The notes: a model not told the origin generated them from the sequence alone. Shown: positions 1-7,823, counted from the first letter of the stretch. The stretch: DNA of 64,000 nucleotides from Burkholderiaceae bacterium (GCA_031253795.1 JAIRVR010000017.1:124001-188000); one strand, 5' to 3'. A program made the numbers and translations.

Positions 1-802
1 CACGCCCCAGCGTGACGCGGCCCAGGATGGTCGCGCCCGCGTAGATGACCACATCGTCCTCCACCACGGGGTGGCGCGGCAGGCCCTTGCGCAGCTGGCC
101 CTGCTCGTCGGTGGGAAAGCGCTTGGCCCCCAGGGTCACGGCCTGGTACAGGCGCACGCGCTCGCCGATGATGGCGGTCTCGCCGATCACCACGCCTGTG
201 CCGTGGTCGATGAAAAATCCCCGCCCGATCTGGGCCCCGGGGTGGATGTCGATGCCGGTCTGGCCATGGGCCAGCTCGGCCACGATGCGTGCCAGCAGCG
301 GCTGGCCCAGCAGGTACAGCTGGTGGGCCAGCCGGTGGTGGACCATGGCCAGCACGCCCGGATAGCACAGCAGCACCTCGTCCACGCTGCGCGCGGCGGG
401 GTCGCCGTGGAAGGCGGCCAGCACATCGCTGTCCAGCAGGCGCCGGATCTGGGGCAGGGCCTCGGCGAAGGCCCTTGCGATGTCCAGGGCCATGGCATCG
501 GCGCTCAGCGAGGAATGCGCGCCGCCCAGGCGAAGCTCCAGCCGTATCTGGCCCAGCAGGGCGTGCAGGGCCGTGTCCAGCTGGTGGGCCACGAAGATGT
601 CCTCGCTTTCCTGGCGCAGGTCATGGGGTCCGAGGCGCATGGGAAACAGGGCGCCCTTGAGCTGGTCGACGATGGTCGCCAGCGCTTCGCGCGAGGGAAA
701 TTCCCGGGCCCCGGGCTCCTGGGAGCGGCCGTGGGCCTCGCGCCATTCGCGGCGCACCGCGTGCAGGCTCTGGGTGAGGTGGGCGATGTCGAAGCTGGCC
801 AT
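1..802 (-). CDS. cysE: Serine O-acetyltransferase, EpsC/CysE type (3' end cut by window edge)
   Basis: Transfers acetyl from acetyl-CoA to serine, giving O-acetylserine for cysteine synthesis in the cytoplasm. I translated the minus strand from 802; the ORF track misses it because no stop lies inside the window. About 267 residues are visible. The first ~150 form the alpha-helical SAT N-terminal domain; then come left-handed beta-helix hexapeptide repeats (IHPGAQIGRGFFIDHGTG, VVIGETAIIGERVRLYQAVT) with the catalytic 'DHGTG' and 'LGAKRFP' loops. The start ATG follows a good AAGGACC ribosome-binding site. The protein is longer at its N-terminus than minimal CysE, as in the EpsC subfamily. It sits beside a rhodanese and a few kb from a sulfur-compound locus, which fits a sulfur-metabolism neighbourhood. 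The C-terminal tail, where cysteine feedback and CysK docking act, is outside the window. Confidence 0.93.
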   Translation of the reverse strand, partial: MASFDIAHLTQSLHAVRREWREAHGRSQEPGAREFPSREALATIVDQLKGALFPMRLGPHDLRQESEDIFVAHQLDTALHALLGQIRLELRLGGAHSSLSADAMALDIARAFAEALPQIRRLLDSDVLAAFHGDPAARSVDEVLLCYPGVLAMVHHRLAHQLYLLGQPLLARIVAELAHGQTGIDIHPGAQIGRGFFIDHGTGVVIGETAIIGERVRLYQAVTLGAKRFPTDEQGQLRKGLPRHPVVEDDVVIYAGATILGRVTLGR

Positions 803-958
803 GTTCTGGTCCTTTCAGTGATCCGTTGCGCTATGCGCCTGCCGCAGCGCATGAAATCGGCACGGCCCGCCCCGGAACTCCGGGAAAGGGCCAGGGCCGG
901 CCGCGCCGAGGCTGTGGCTTCGCCTCGGGGGAAGGCGCGAAGCGGCTCAGGGTGTGTT

Positions 959-1438
959 TCAGTCCTGCACCCAGGGCAGGCCGTGCAGGCGCCAGCCATC
1001 GCTGCTGCCGCGCTGCTGCCGGGCGTCGATCTCGCCCTCGAAGCCTTCGAGCACGTTGAAGACATGGGCGAAGCCTGCCTGGGCCGCCGCCTGGGCCGCA
1101 AGCACCGAGCGCTTTCCGCTGCGGCACAGCAGCAGGGCCACGGCCTGCTTGCCGCCGTGGGCAGCCAGCCGGGCCTCCAGTTCGCGCACGAAACGCGGGT
1201 TGCGGGTCAGCGCCGTCCCCGTGGCCCAGGCCACATGCAGGCTGCCGGGCACCTGGCCGACGAACTTGCGCTCCTCGGCCGTGCGCACATCGACCAGCAC
1301 GGCCTGACCGGCCTGGACCAGGGCCCAGGCCACGGGCGGGCGCACGCCGCCGGCGTGGCCCAGGCCCTGTTCATGGGCGTGCTCCTGCGCCTGTTCCAGT
1401 GCCTCGGGCAGGGTGGTTTCCAATGCGGGGGCTGTCAT
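959..1438 (-). CDS. Single-domain rhodanese (sulfurtransferase)
   Basis: 159 residues with one rhodanese fold. The active-site loop CRSGKRS carries the persulfide-forming Cys105, preceded by the conserved 'VLVDVRTAEE' strand near residue 50. Such proteins move sulfane sulfur between thiosulfate or cysteine persulfides and thiol acceptors in the cytoplasm. The first ~30 residues are His/Glu-rich (EHAHEQGLGHAGG) and probably not part of the fold. The ATG has an AGAGGA ribosome-binding site 6-8 bases upstream. It lies 156 bp upstream of cysE on the same strand and may be co-transcribed, but the gap is long enough for a separate promoter. The donor and acceptor cannot be read from sequence. Confidence 0.9.
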   Translation of the reverse strand: MTAPALETTLPEALEQAQEHAHEQGLGHAGGVRPPVAWALVQAGQAVLVDVRTAEERKFVGQVPGSLHVAWATGTALTRNPRFVRELEARLAAHGGKQAVALLLCRSGKRSVLAAQAAAQAGFAHVFNVLEGFEGEIDARQQRGSSDGWRLHGLPWVQD

Positions 1439-1596
1439 GGCTTCGTTGTCCTCTGTCTGCGGTGGTGGCTATAGGCACCAATCTAAGAACAGGAACCCTG
1501 CCGGACAACGAATGAAAGCTGGCGTTGATAGAAGCAAAACGTCTAAGGCGCGCCGGTCGCCCTGGCCGGTCACCCTCGCCGGTCGCCCTGCGCGGG

Positions 1597-2094
1597 CTAC
1601 GCCCGGCCGGCCAGCTTGGACAGGCGCCAGCGCACCAGGTCGTCGGCACCGGGACCGGCCTGTACGCGCAACTCGGACAGGGGCACGGCCTCGCCCGTGT
1701 CCTGCTCCACCAGGGCCAGGCGTACGGGGCGGCCCGTGCCGGCACGCACGAACTGCAGGGGGGCCGGCTCCCCCGACTGCCCGCGCCATTGGTCGCCGAC
1801 CTGGGCCAGGGCCTGGATCACCAGGGACAGCTCGCGGCCGCGGGCCGTGAGCAGGTATTCGTGGCGCTCGGGGCTGCTCTGGTAGGGGCGGCGCTCGATC
1901 AGGCCCGACTGCTCCAGCTGGCGCAGCCGGTCGGTCAGCGTGGCATTGGTGATGCCCGTGGATTTCTTCAGGTCGTCGTAGCGGCGCAGGCCCAGCATCA
2001 GATCGCGCAGCAGCAGCAGGGCCCAGCGGTCGCCTATGGCCTCCAGCGCGGTGGCGATCGAACAGGCCATGCCCTCGAAGCTCTTGGATCGCAT
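1597..2094 (-). CDS. HxlR-family winged-helix transcriptional regulator
   Basis: 165 residues. The N-terminal ~100 residues are a classic HxlR winged helix: Cys11 in 'GMACSIATALEAIGDRWALLLLRDLMLGLRRY', then 'ITNATLTDRLRQLEQSGLIERRPY' as recognition helix and wing. HxlR proteins bind DNA as dimers and often sense reactive electrophiles or quinones, some through the N-terminal cysteine. The C-terminal ~60 residues are an extension beyond the minimal family length. It is divergent from the short-chain dehydrogenase stub and the tautomerase gene, and a pair of TTGGAGT half-sites lies in the shared intergenic region, so it probably controls that side. Confidence 0.88.
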   Translation of the reverse strand: MRSKSFEGMACSIATALEAIGDRWALLLLRDLMLGLRRYDDLKKSTGITNATLTDRLRQLEQSGLIERRPYQSSPERHEYLLTARGRELSLVIQALAQVGDQWRGQSGEPAPLQFVRAGTGRPVRLALVEQDTGEAVPLSELRVQAGPGADDLVRWRLSKLAGRA

Positions 2095-2186
2095 CGGATT
2101 CCTCTTGGTTGGTTCGCGTTGTCTCGGCCCTGGAGTGTCTCAGCAAACCCCAAGACCGCACAGGGGTGGATGGATTTTCGGCTTGT

Positions 2187-2217
2187 AACTCTAATGATTG
2201 GAGTTTATATTTGGAGT
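2187..2217. promoter_or_regulatory. Candidate HxlR operator/promoter in divergent region
   Basis: An AACTC-N9-GAGTT inverted repeat (2187-2205) overlaps two direct TTGGAGT half-sites, at 2199-2205 and 2211-2217, spaced 12 bp apart. Between them lies TTATAT, a possible -10. The location between the HxlR gene and the plus-strand stub/tautomerase suits an autoregulated divergent operator. Binding is inferred only. Confidence 0.4.
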
Positions 2218-2262
2218 CACTTCGCAAACCGGGCAGCGCTGGCTGCCACAAGGCAAGTTCCC

Positions 2263-2427
2263 ATGCACTCTCCACAAGGCCTTGCCATCGTCACCGGCGC
2301 CTCGTCCGGCACAGGCGCCGCCTACGCCGACCGCCCGGCCGCGTGCCGCCAGGACCGCCTGCAGGCCCTGGCCCAGGCGCCGACCCGCAGCGGCATGCCC
2401 GCGCAGCGCTACCGCGCACGGCCCTGA
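2263..2427 (+). pseudogene. Truncated short-chain dehydrogenase (SDR) remnant
   Basis: An ATG opens a 54-residue frame. It starts exactly like an SDR (MHSPQGLAIVTGASSGTGAAYADR), with the Rossmann TGASSGxG cofactor loop, here TGASSGTG instead of the usual TGASSGIG. After ~25 residues the similarity jumps to what looks like the later 'RLQALAQ' helix, and the frame stops soon after, leaving no catalytic SYK region. I read it as an SDR gene shortened by internal deletion and truncation. It lies between the HxlR regulator and the tautomerase gene, where an intact SDR would be expected as a target of that regulator. It could still be translated as a short peptide upstream of the tautomerase. Confidence 0.6.
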
Positions 2428-2467
2428 AATCCTTTCCCAACCCCCAGGCAAGACCAGGAGAAACAAC

Positions 2468-2884
2468 ATGCCCCTGTGGAAGATCTACCACCCCGAAAAC
2501 GCCTTCAGCGACGAGGACAAGCAGGCCATGGCCCGGCGCATCACGGCGGTCTATGGCGACCTGCCGCGCTTTTACGTGGGCGTGGTCTTCGAGGCCGTTG
2601 CCAAGGCCTCGTTCTTCATCGGCGGCGAGCCCGCCGACGACTTCGTGCGCATATCCGTGGACCACATCGCGCGCCAGATCCGCGACGAGGAAACCAGGGT
2701 GCGCTTTCTCGAAGGCGTACGCCGCCAGCTCTCTCCCTACATCGCCGACCGGGGCCTGCGCTGGGAGATGCATGTGGACGAGACGCCCTTCAGCCTCTGG
2801 AGCATCCAGGGCCTGCGCCCGCCCGTGCCCGGAACACCCGAGGGCGAGCGGTGGCGCGCGGACAACCGGCCGTCGCCGTACTGA
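2468..2884 (+). CDS. Tautomerase-family protein (oxalocrotonate tautomerase-like)
   Basis: 138 residues beginning MPLWKIYHPENAF. Pro2, exposed after methionine removal, is the catalytic base of the tautomerase superfamily. I chose ATG 2468 over the longer ORF-track start because it places Pro2 correctly and follows a GGAGAAAC ribosome-binding site. The 'RFYVGVVFEA' and 'FVRISVDHIARQI' segments resemble the long-chain tautomerase group (cis-CaaD/Tautomerase_3-like), with 'RWEMHVDETPFSLWSIQGLRPP' near the C-terminus. The substrate is unknown. The tail of its leader overlaps the decayed SDR frame, and the gene converges on the second HxlR regulator with only 6 bp between the ends. Confidence 0.8.
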   Translation: MPLWKIYHPENAFSDEDKQAMARRITAVYGDLPRFYVGVVFEAVAKASFFIGGEPADDFVRISVDHIARQIRDEETRVRFLEGVRRQLSPYIADRGLRWEMHVDETPFSLWSIQGLRPPVPGTPEGERWRADNRPSPY

Positions 2885-2890
2885 GCCTTG

Positions 2891-3328
2891 CTAGGCGGAG
2901 CGCGGCGCTGCCCGGTCCGCGATGCGGTGCACGCCTGCGCGCGCCTGCAGCGCCTGTTCGGCGGCCGCGTCATAGGCGGCCTGGGCCGCGTGCACGCTGT
3001 CCATGTGGCGCTCGGCCCAGTGCGTCAGGGCGGACACGGTCTCGGTCAGCGTGCGGCCCAGGTCGGTCAGCGAGTATTCCACCGTGACCGGCGTGGTCGC
3101 GGACACGGCGCGCGCGATCAGGCCGTCGCGCTCCAGCCGGCGCAGCGTCTGGGTCAGCACCTTCTGGGTGATGCGCCGGATGTCGCGCTTGAGCAGGCTG
3201 AAGCGGGCAGGCCCGTCTTCGAGGCGGTCCAGCACCAGGAGCGCCCATTTGTCGGCCAGGCGTTCCAGCACCAGGCGCGTGGGGCAGCGGTCCTGGTAGA
3301 CATCGTAGGCGTGCAGCAAATGGCTCAT
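2891..3328 (-). CDS. HxlR-family transcriptional regulator (YtfH-like arrangement)
   Basis: 145 residues. 'CPTRLVLERLADKWALLVLDRLEDGPARFSLLKRDI' followed by 'ITQKVLTQTLRRLERDGLIAR' is the HxlR winged helix, with one N-terminal Cys15. It is divergent from an NmrA-type NAD(P)-binding oxidoreductase, the same layout as ytfH/ytfG (qorB) in enterobacteria, which suggests a redox or electrophile-sensing switch. The intergenic region holds inverted repeats that could be its operator. It is a distant paralogue of the HxlR protein at 1597-2094. Confidence 0.88.
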   Translation of the reverse strand: MSHLLHAYDVYQDRCPTRLVLERLADKWALLVLDRLEDGPARFSLLKRDIRRITQKVLTQTLRRLERDGLIARAVSATTPVTVEYSLTDLGRTLTETVSALTHWAERHMDSVHAAQAAYDAAAEQALQARAGVHRIADRAAPRSA

Positions 3329-3344
3329 GTCGGCGCTCCGTGGC

Positions 3345-3422
3345 GGTTTCCTGCGGGAAACCTGGTTTCATCCAGGTGCCTTCTTCCCTTGGGAAAAGGC
3401 CTTGCTGAAAATGTACCAGGTA
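3345..3422. promoter_or_regulatory. Divergent HxlR/NmrA control region with inverted repeats
   Basis: Three dyads lie between the two start codons: GGTTTCC-TGCG-GGAAACC (3345-3362, perfect 7-bp arms), CCTGG-N6-CCAGG (3361-3376), and TACCAGGTA (3414-3422). The last sits near the NmrA-gene start, in an AT-richer patch (AAAATGTACCAGGTATC). Any could be the regulator's operator; the function is inferred from position. Confidence 0.4.
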
Positions 3423-3465
3423 TCTTTTGGAAACCTTGAATGCCCGGTGGGGCAAGGAGTGCGAC

Positions 3466-4308
3466 ATGGATGGAAGAACGATTCTGGTGCTGGGCGCGGG
3501 CGGCAATGTGGGCCGCCCCCTGGTCCGGGCCCTGCGCTCGCGCGGCGAGACGGTGAGGGCGGCCAGCCGCTCGGGTGCGGCCGTGGAAGGTGCCGAGGGC
3601 GTGGCCTTCGACATCACGCAGCCCCAGGGCCTGACACCGGCCCTGGAGGGCGTGAGCCACGCCTATCTGATGCTGCCCGCCGGGCACGTGCAGGCCAGGG
3701 ATTTGCTGCTGCCCGTGGTCCAGGCCCTGGCCGGGCGGGGCATCAAGACGGTGTTCCAGAGCGTGTTCGGCGTGGATGCCGACGACGCCATTCCCTATCG
3801 CCAGGTGGAGCTGGCGCTGCAGCGCTCGGGCACGGCCCATGTCATCCTGCGGCCCAACTGGTTCGCCGACAACTTCCACACCTACTGGCAGCAGGGCGTG
3901 GCCAGGGGGCTGATCGCCGTGCCCGCGGGCCAGGGGCGTTCGAGCTTCATCGATGTGCGCGACATCGCGGCCAGCGCCGTGGCCGCCCTGACCGGCGAGC
4001 GCTTCGATGGCCAGGCCTTCAATCTCACGGGGCCCGAGGCCCTGGACTATGGCGAGGCGGCACAGGTGCTGGCCCGGGTCCTGGGCCGCAGCGTGTCCTA
4101 CCGGGCCGTCGATGACGCGGACTTCGTGGCGGAGCTGTCAGCGGCCGGCGTGGCCCCGGACTATGCCGGCTTCCTGGCCTCCATCTTCCACCCCGTGCGC
4201 GAGGGCTGGACGGCGGCCATCACCGACCATGTGCAACTGCTCACGGGCCGGCCCCCGCGGACGCTGCGCATCTATGCCGAGGACCATGCGGCCGAGCTGG
4301 CCGCCTGA
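3466..4308 (+). CDS. NmrA-family NAD(P)-binding oxidoreductase
   Basis: 280 residues. The N-terminal 'ILVLGAGGNVGRPLVRALRSRGETV' is an atypical-SDR Rossmann motif (GxxGxxG), and 'VFQSVFGVDADDAIPYRQVELALQRSG' and 'LRPNWFADNFH' are typical of NmrA/QorB-like proteins. Members bind NAD(P)H and act as quinone reductases or redox sensors. ATG 3466 was preferred over the TTG start at 3427 because GGAG sits 8 bases upstream and the Rossmann strand begins immediately after. Divergent from an HxlR regulator. The substrate is not identifiable. Confidence 0.85.
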   Translation: MDGRTILVLGAGGNVGRPLVRALRSRGETVRAASRSGAAVEGAEGVAFDITQPQGLTPALEGVSHAYLMLPAGHVQARDLLLPVVQALAGRGIKTVFQSVFGVDADDAIPYRQVELALQRSGTAHVILRPNWFADNFHTYWQQGVARGLIAVPAGQGRSSFIDVRDIAASAVAALTGERFDGQAFNLTGPEALDYGEAAQVLARVLGRSVSYRAVDDADFVAELSAAGVAPDYAGFLASIFHPVREGWTAAITDHVQLLTGRPPRTLRIYAEDHAAELAA

Positions 4309-4317
4309 ATCCGGCGT

Positions 4318-5307
4318 TCAGCGCAGCGACAGGCCGGCCGACTGGATGGCCCGGGCATAGCGCGGGCGTTCGCTTTGCAGGCTCTGGCCCAGGTCCGCGG
4401 GCGAGCCGCCGGCCACCTTGAAGCCCATGTGCTCCAGCTGGGCGCGCACGTCGGGCGCCTGCAGCACGGTCTGCAGGTCGCGGTTGATCTTGGCGACGAT
4501 GGGCGCGGGCGTGCCGGCCGGTGCGAAGTAGCCCTGCCAGCTTTCCACCGAAAAGCCCGGCACGCCGGCCTCGGCCATGGTCGGCACCTGGGGCAGGGCG
4601 TCGGAGCGGTAGGGCGTGGTCACGGCCAGGGCGCGCAGCTTGCCGGCGCGCACATACTCGGTCACGGCCGCCAGCGTGATCAGCGTGGCGTCCGTGTGGC
4701 CGCCCAGCACGTCCAGCGAGGCAGGGCCGCCGCCAGGGTACGGGATGTAGTTGACCTTGGCGCCCGTTTCCTGGCTCAGGATCTCATGGGCCACGTGGGC
4801 GATGCCGCCGTTGCCGGGCAGGCCCAGGCTGATGCTTTGCGGCCGGGCCTTGGCGCGCGCCAGGTAGTCGCCCAGGGTGTTGAGCCCCGTGCCCGGATGG
4901 ACCACCAGCACCTGGGGATTGACCACGGCCTTGATGATGGGCGTGAAGGCCTTTTGCGTGTCGTAGGGCAACTGGGCGAAGAGCAGGCCGTTGAGCGTCA
5001 GGCCTTCGCCCTGCTGCAGCAGGGTGTAGCCGTCTGGCGCGGCCTTGGCCACGCGCGCCGCGCCGATGGTGCCGCTGGCACCGGCCACGTTCTCCACCAC
5101 CACCGACTGGCCCCAGAGCGTGGCCAGCTTGTCGGCCAGGGTGCGCGTGAGCTTGTCGGCGCTGCCGCCGGGGGCCACGGGCACGATGATGCGCACGGGC
5201 TTGCTGGGGTAGTGGGCGGCATCGGTGGCGGAAGGGGCCGAGGCCTGGGCCGCGAAGGCGTGCAGGGCGAGGGCGGAAACGAGGGGAAGCAGCAGCGAAC
5301 GGATCAT
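4318..5307 (-). CDS. Bug-family periplasmic solute-binding protein (tripartite tricarboxylate transporter type)
   Basis: 329 residues with a Sec signal peptide (MIRSLLLPLVSALALHAFAAQASA). The mature protein opens 'YPSKPVRIIVPVAPGGSADKLTRTLADKL', the hallmark of the Bug/TctC family, followed by 'VVENVAGASGTIGAARVAKAAPDGYTLL'. These proteins bind carboxylates or amides for TTT transporters, but no TctA/TctB genes are nearby, as is usual for the many orphan Bug proteins of Comamonadaceae. I trimmed a 481-residue ORF to the ATG giving the signal peptide. It is divergent from the cupin-rhodanese gene and may share its control region. The ligand is unknown. Confidence 0.9.
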   Translation of the reverse strand: MIRSLLLPLVSALALHAFAAQASAPSATDAAHYPSKPVRIIVPVAPGGSADKLTRTLADKLATLWGQSVVVENVAGASGTIGAARVAKAAPDGYTLLQQGEGLTLNGLLFAQLPYDTQKAFTPIIKAVVNPQVLVVHPGTGLNTLGDYLARAKARPQSISLGLPGNGGIAHVAHEILSQETGAKVNYIPYPGGGPASLDVLGGHTDATLITLAAVTEYVRAGKLRALAVTTPYRSDALPQVPTMAEAGVPGFSVESWQGYFAPAGTPAPIVAKINRDLQTVLQAPDVRAQLEHMGFKVAGGSPADLGQSLQSERPRYARAIQSAGLSLR

Positions 5308-5374
5308 GGCAGGGCGGGAAGCGGAAAGCGGATGGCCGCAGTCTGGGTGCCGGGCGCCGCCGTGTGAACGACGC

Positions 5375-5405
5375 ATTGCGGCTATGCATATGCGGGACAC
5401 GCAAT
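5375..5405. promoter_or_regulatory. Co-centred dyad in the Bug / cupin-rhodanese intergenic region
   Basis: ATTGCG (5375-5380) and CGCAAT (5400-5405) form perfect 6-bp arms. The central palindrome GCATATGC (5386-5393) has almost the same centre, and another GCAAT lies at 5465. The pattern looks like an operator in the 238-bp divergent region. No other gene-like sequence is visible there. The regulator is not identified. Confidence 0.35.
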
Positions 5406-5545
5406 AGCGAATAGCGGGGCGTGCCGTGGGCCTGCGCTTGATCCCAAAGCTCATATCCATATCCGCAATGCTTCGTTGAAGCCGCGGGCACCGGGGCCTA
5501 CCGTCGGGGGCTTGCTGCAAAAGCCCTCTTCCGAAAGCCCTCCCC

Positions 5546-7759
5546 ATGACCCAGACACATCTTTCCATCGACTTCAGCGGCAGCGACGTGGCCAGCCGCC
5601 GCGCGGCCGCCATCTCGGCCTTTCTGGCAACGGCCCGGCACCTGGTGCCCGACCCCGAGCAGGCCCGGCCCGAGCAGCTGCAGGCCGTGGCCCGCGAGCT
5701 GGAGGCCCTGGGCCTGCGCCACGAACTCTTTCCCCACGGGCAGTTCCCCGTCTCGCCCGCCAACCCGGCCCAGGTCTACCGGCTCAGCGAGGACGCGGGC
5801 GGGCGCTACGCGCTGTATCTGTCGGCCGGCCTGCCGGGCAAGGCACAGCCGCCGCATGACCACACGACCTGGGCCATCATCGCGGGCGTGAGCGGCGTGG
5901 AGCGCAACGTCTTCTTCGCGCGCGGCAAGACCGATGATCCGCTGCGCGACACCCTGGCGGCCGGCCACACGGCCGACGTGGGGCGCGGCAGCTCGGTCGT
6001 GCTCTCGCCCACCGATGTGCACACCATCGAGCTGGTCGGCGAGCAGCCGGGCCTGCACCTGCATTTCTATGGCCGGGGCCTGGACCGCATGCCCGGGCGC
6101 GTGGTCTTCGAAGGACTGGAAGGCGGGAGCTTTCGCACCTTCGGCCCGCCGAAATCCATACGCCACGCCCTGGTAGCGCCGGCCGCTCTCCGGCAGGCCC
6201 TGGCCGATGGCGAGGAAATCGCCGTGCTCGATGTGCGCGAAGCCGGCGTCTTCGCCCACCGCCACATCCTGTTCGCGGCCCCGGCCCCCGCCTGGCGGCT
6301 GGAGCAGCTCATCGACCGGCTGGTGCCGCGCCGCGGCACGCGCATCGTGCTGGTGGATGGCGACGGCTCCCTGGCCCATGACGCGGCGGCCAAGCTGGTG
6401 CGACTGGGCTGGCCCAATGTGTCCGTGCTGGACGGCGGCACCGACGGCTGGGAGGCCACCGGCCTGGAAATCTTCAGCGGCACCAATGTGCCCACCAAGG
6501 CCTTCGGCGAAGTCATCGAACACGAAAAGCACACGCCCTGGATCACCTCCGAGCAGCTGCAGGCCCATGTGGAGCGCGGCGACAACATCGTGGTCGTGGA
6601 CAGCCGCACCCCGGAGGAATTCGCGGCCTTCAGCCTGCCCTTCGCGCACAGCCTGCCCGGCGCCGAGCTGGTCTACCGCATCGGCGGCATCGCGCCCGAT
6701 CCCGAGACCCTGGTGGTCGTCAACTGCGCAGGCCGCACGCGCTCCATCGTGGGCGCGCAGACGCTGATCGATGCGGGCATTCCCAACCGTGTCGTGTCCC
6801 TGCGCAATGGCACCATGGACTGGCTGCTGACGGGCCGCAAGCTGGCCCATGGCCGGCGCACGCCCCTGCCCGAGCCCACGGCCGCCCAACTGGCCACCGC
6901 GCGCGAACGCGCCGCCGATGTGGCGCGCCGGGCTGGCGTGCAGGCCATAGCGGGCGCCGAACTGGCACGCTTCGAGGCCGAGGCTGGCGAACGCACCCTG
7001 TACCGCTTCGACGTGCGCACCCGCGAGGAATACCAGGCCGGCCACCTGCCGGGCTGGCGCTGGGCCCCCGGTGGTCAGCTGGTCCAGGCCACGGACGAAT
7101 ACGCGGCCACGCGCGGTGCACGCATCGTGCTGGCCGACTGGGACGGCGTGCGCGCCCAGACCACGGGTGCCTGGCTGGCCCAGCTGGGCTGGGAAGTCTT
7201 CACCCATGTGCCGCCGGCCCTGGCCCCGCTGGAAACCGGCGCCGAACCCGTGCGCGTGCTCTCTTCCCATGCGCCGGCACCCCAGCTCTCGCCCCAGCAG
7301 GCCCAGTCCCTGCTGGCCGAGGGCCGCGCCACCGTCTTCGACGTGGACAGCCGGCCGGCCTTCGAAAGGCAGCACATCGCCGGCGCACGCTTTGCCGTCC
7401 CGGACCGCCTTCCCGCCTTTGTGCAGACCCTGGCCGACACGCAGACCGTGGTGCTCTCCTCGCCCGACGGCACCCTGGCCCGCAGCGTTGCCGCCGAACT
7501 CGCGGCCCGCACGGGCCGCGATGTGCGCTCCATCGTCGGCGGCACGGCGGCCTGGGTGGCTGCGGGGCTGCCGGTGGGGCAGGGGGATGCCGATGTGCTG
7601 ACGGGCGATGACGACCAGTGGTACAGCCCTTATGCGCATCGGGATCTGGCGTTGCGGGATGCGGGGTTCCAGGCGTATCTGGACTGGGAACTGGGGTTGG
7701 TGGCGCAGTTGGAGAGAGAGGGCTTTACGGGGATCCGGTTGTTGCCGGCTGCTGCCTGA
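5546..7759 (+). CDS. Cysteine dioxygenase-like cupin fused to four rhodanese domains
   Basis: 737 residues. Residues 1-200 are a thiol-dioxygenase-type cupin with the iron-binding pattern H104-x-H106 (PPHDHTTW) and H159 (DVHTIEL), plus 'LHLHFYGRGLDRM'. Rhodanese domains follow at about 205-310, 330-435, 465-560 and 578-680. Only the second has a catalytic cysteine (NCAGRTRS, Cys394); in the other three the loop starts with Asp or Ser (VDGDGS, ADWDGV, SSPDGT). A ~50-residue tail ending 'YLDWELGLVAQLEREGF' is shared with the paralogue at 17584-19239. The fusion suggests oxidation of a small thiol to a sulfinate coupled to persulfide transfer in one polypeptide. Substrate and product are inference. 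It converges on the large minus-strand operon across a bidirectional terminator. Confidence 0.88.
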   Translation: MTQTHLSIDFSGSDVASRRAAAISAFLATARHLVPDPEQARPEQLQAVARELEALGLRHELFPHGQFPVSPANPAQVYRLSEDAGGRYALYLSAGLPGKAQPPHDHTTWAIIAGVSGVERNVFFARGKTDDPLRDTLAAGHTADVGRGSSVVLSPTDVHTIELVGEQPGLHLHFYGRGLDRMPGRVVFEGLEGGSFRTFGPPKSIRHALVAPAALRQALADGEEIAVLDVREAGVFAHRHILFAAPAPAWRLEQLIDRLVPRRGTRIVLVDGDGSLAHDAAAKLVRLGWPNVSVLDGGTDGWEATGLEIFSGTNVPTKAFGEVIEHEKHTPWITSEQLQAHVERGDNIVVVDSRTPEEFAAFSLPFAHSLPGAELVYRIGGIAPDPETLVVVNCAGRTRSIVGAQTLIDAGIPNRVVSLRNGTMDWLLTGRKLAHGRRTPLPEPTAAQLATARERAADVARRAGVQAIAGAELARFEAEAGERTLYRFDVRTREEYQAGHLPGWRWAPGGQLVQATDEYAATRGARIVLADWDGVRAQTTGAWLAQLGWEVFTHVPPALAPLETGAEPVRVLSSHAPAPQLSPQQAQSLLAEGRATVFDVDSRPAFERQHIAGARFAVPDRLPAFVQTLADTQTVVLSSPDGTLARSVAAELAARTGRDVRSIVGGTAAWVAAGLPVGQGDADVLTGDDDQWYSPYAHRDLALRDAGFQAYLDWELGLVAQLEREGFTGIRLLPAAA

Positions 7760-7761
7760 GC

Positions 7762-7823
7762 GAGTCTTTTGGGCCTTGGTCGCGCCTCTGCCCCCAGAGG
7801 CGCGACAGAAACAAAAAAGACTC
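7762..7823. terminator. Nested bidirectional terminator between convergent sulfur genes
   Basis: A perfect 12-bp stem (GTCGCGCCTCTG / CAGAGGCGCGAC, CCCC loop, 7779-7806) is nested inside outer arms GAGTCTTTT (7762-7770) and AAAAGACTC (7815-7823). The outer arms supply T- or A-runs for both directions. The structure overlaps the stop codon of the PLP-enzyme gene. Confidence 0.85.

Noticed and set aside
71-1474. 467-residue plus-strand ORF at the left edge
   Set aside because: Antisense to serine acetyltransferase and the rhodanese, both recognised on the minus strand.
5498-7639. 713-residue minus-strand ORF over the cupin-rhodanese fusion
   Set aside because: Opposite-strand shadow; the plus frame contains clear cupin and rhodanese motifs.
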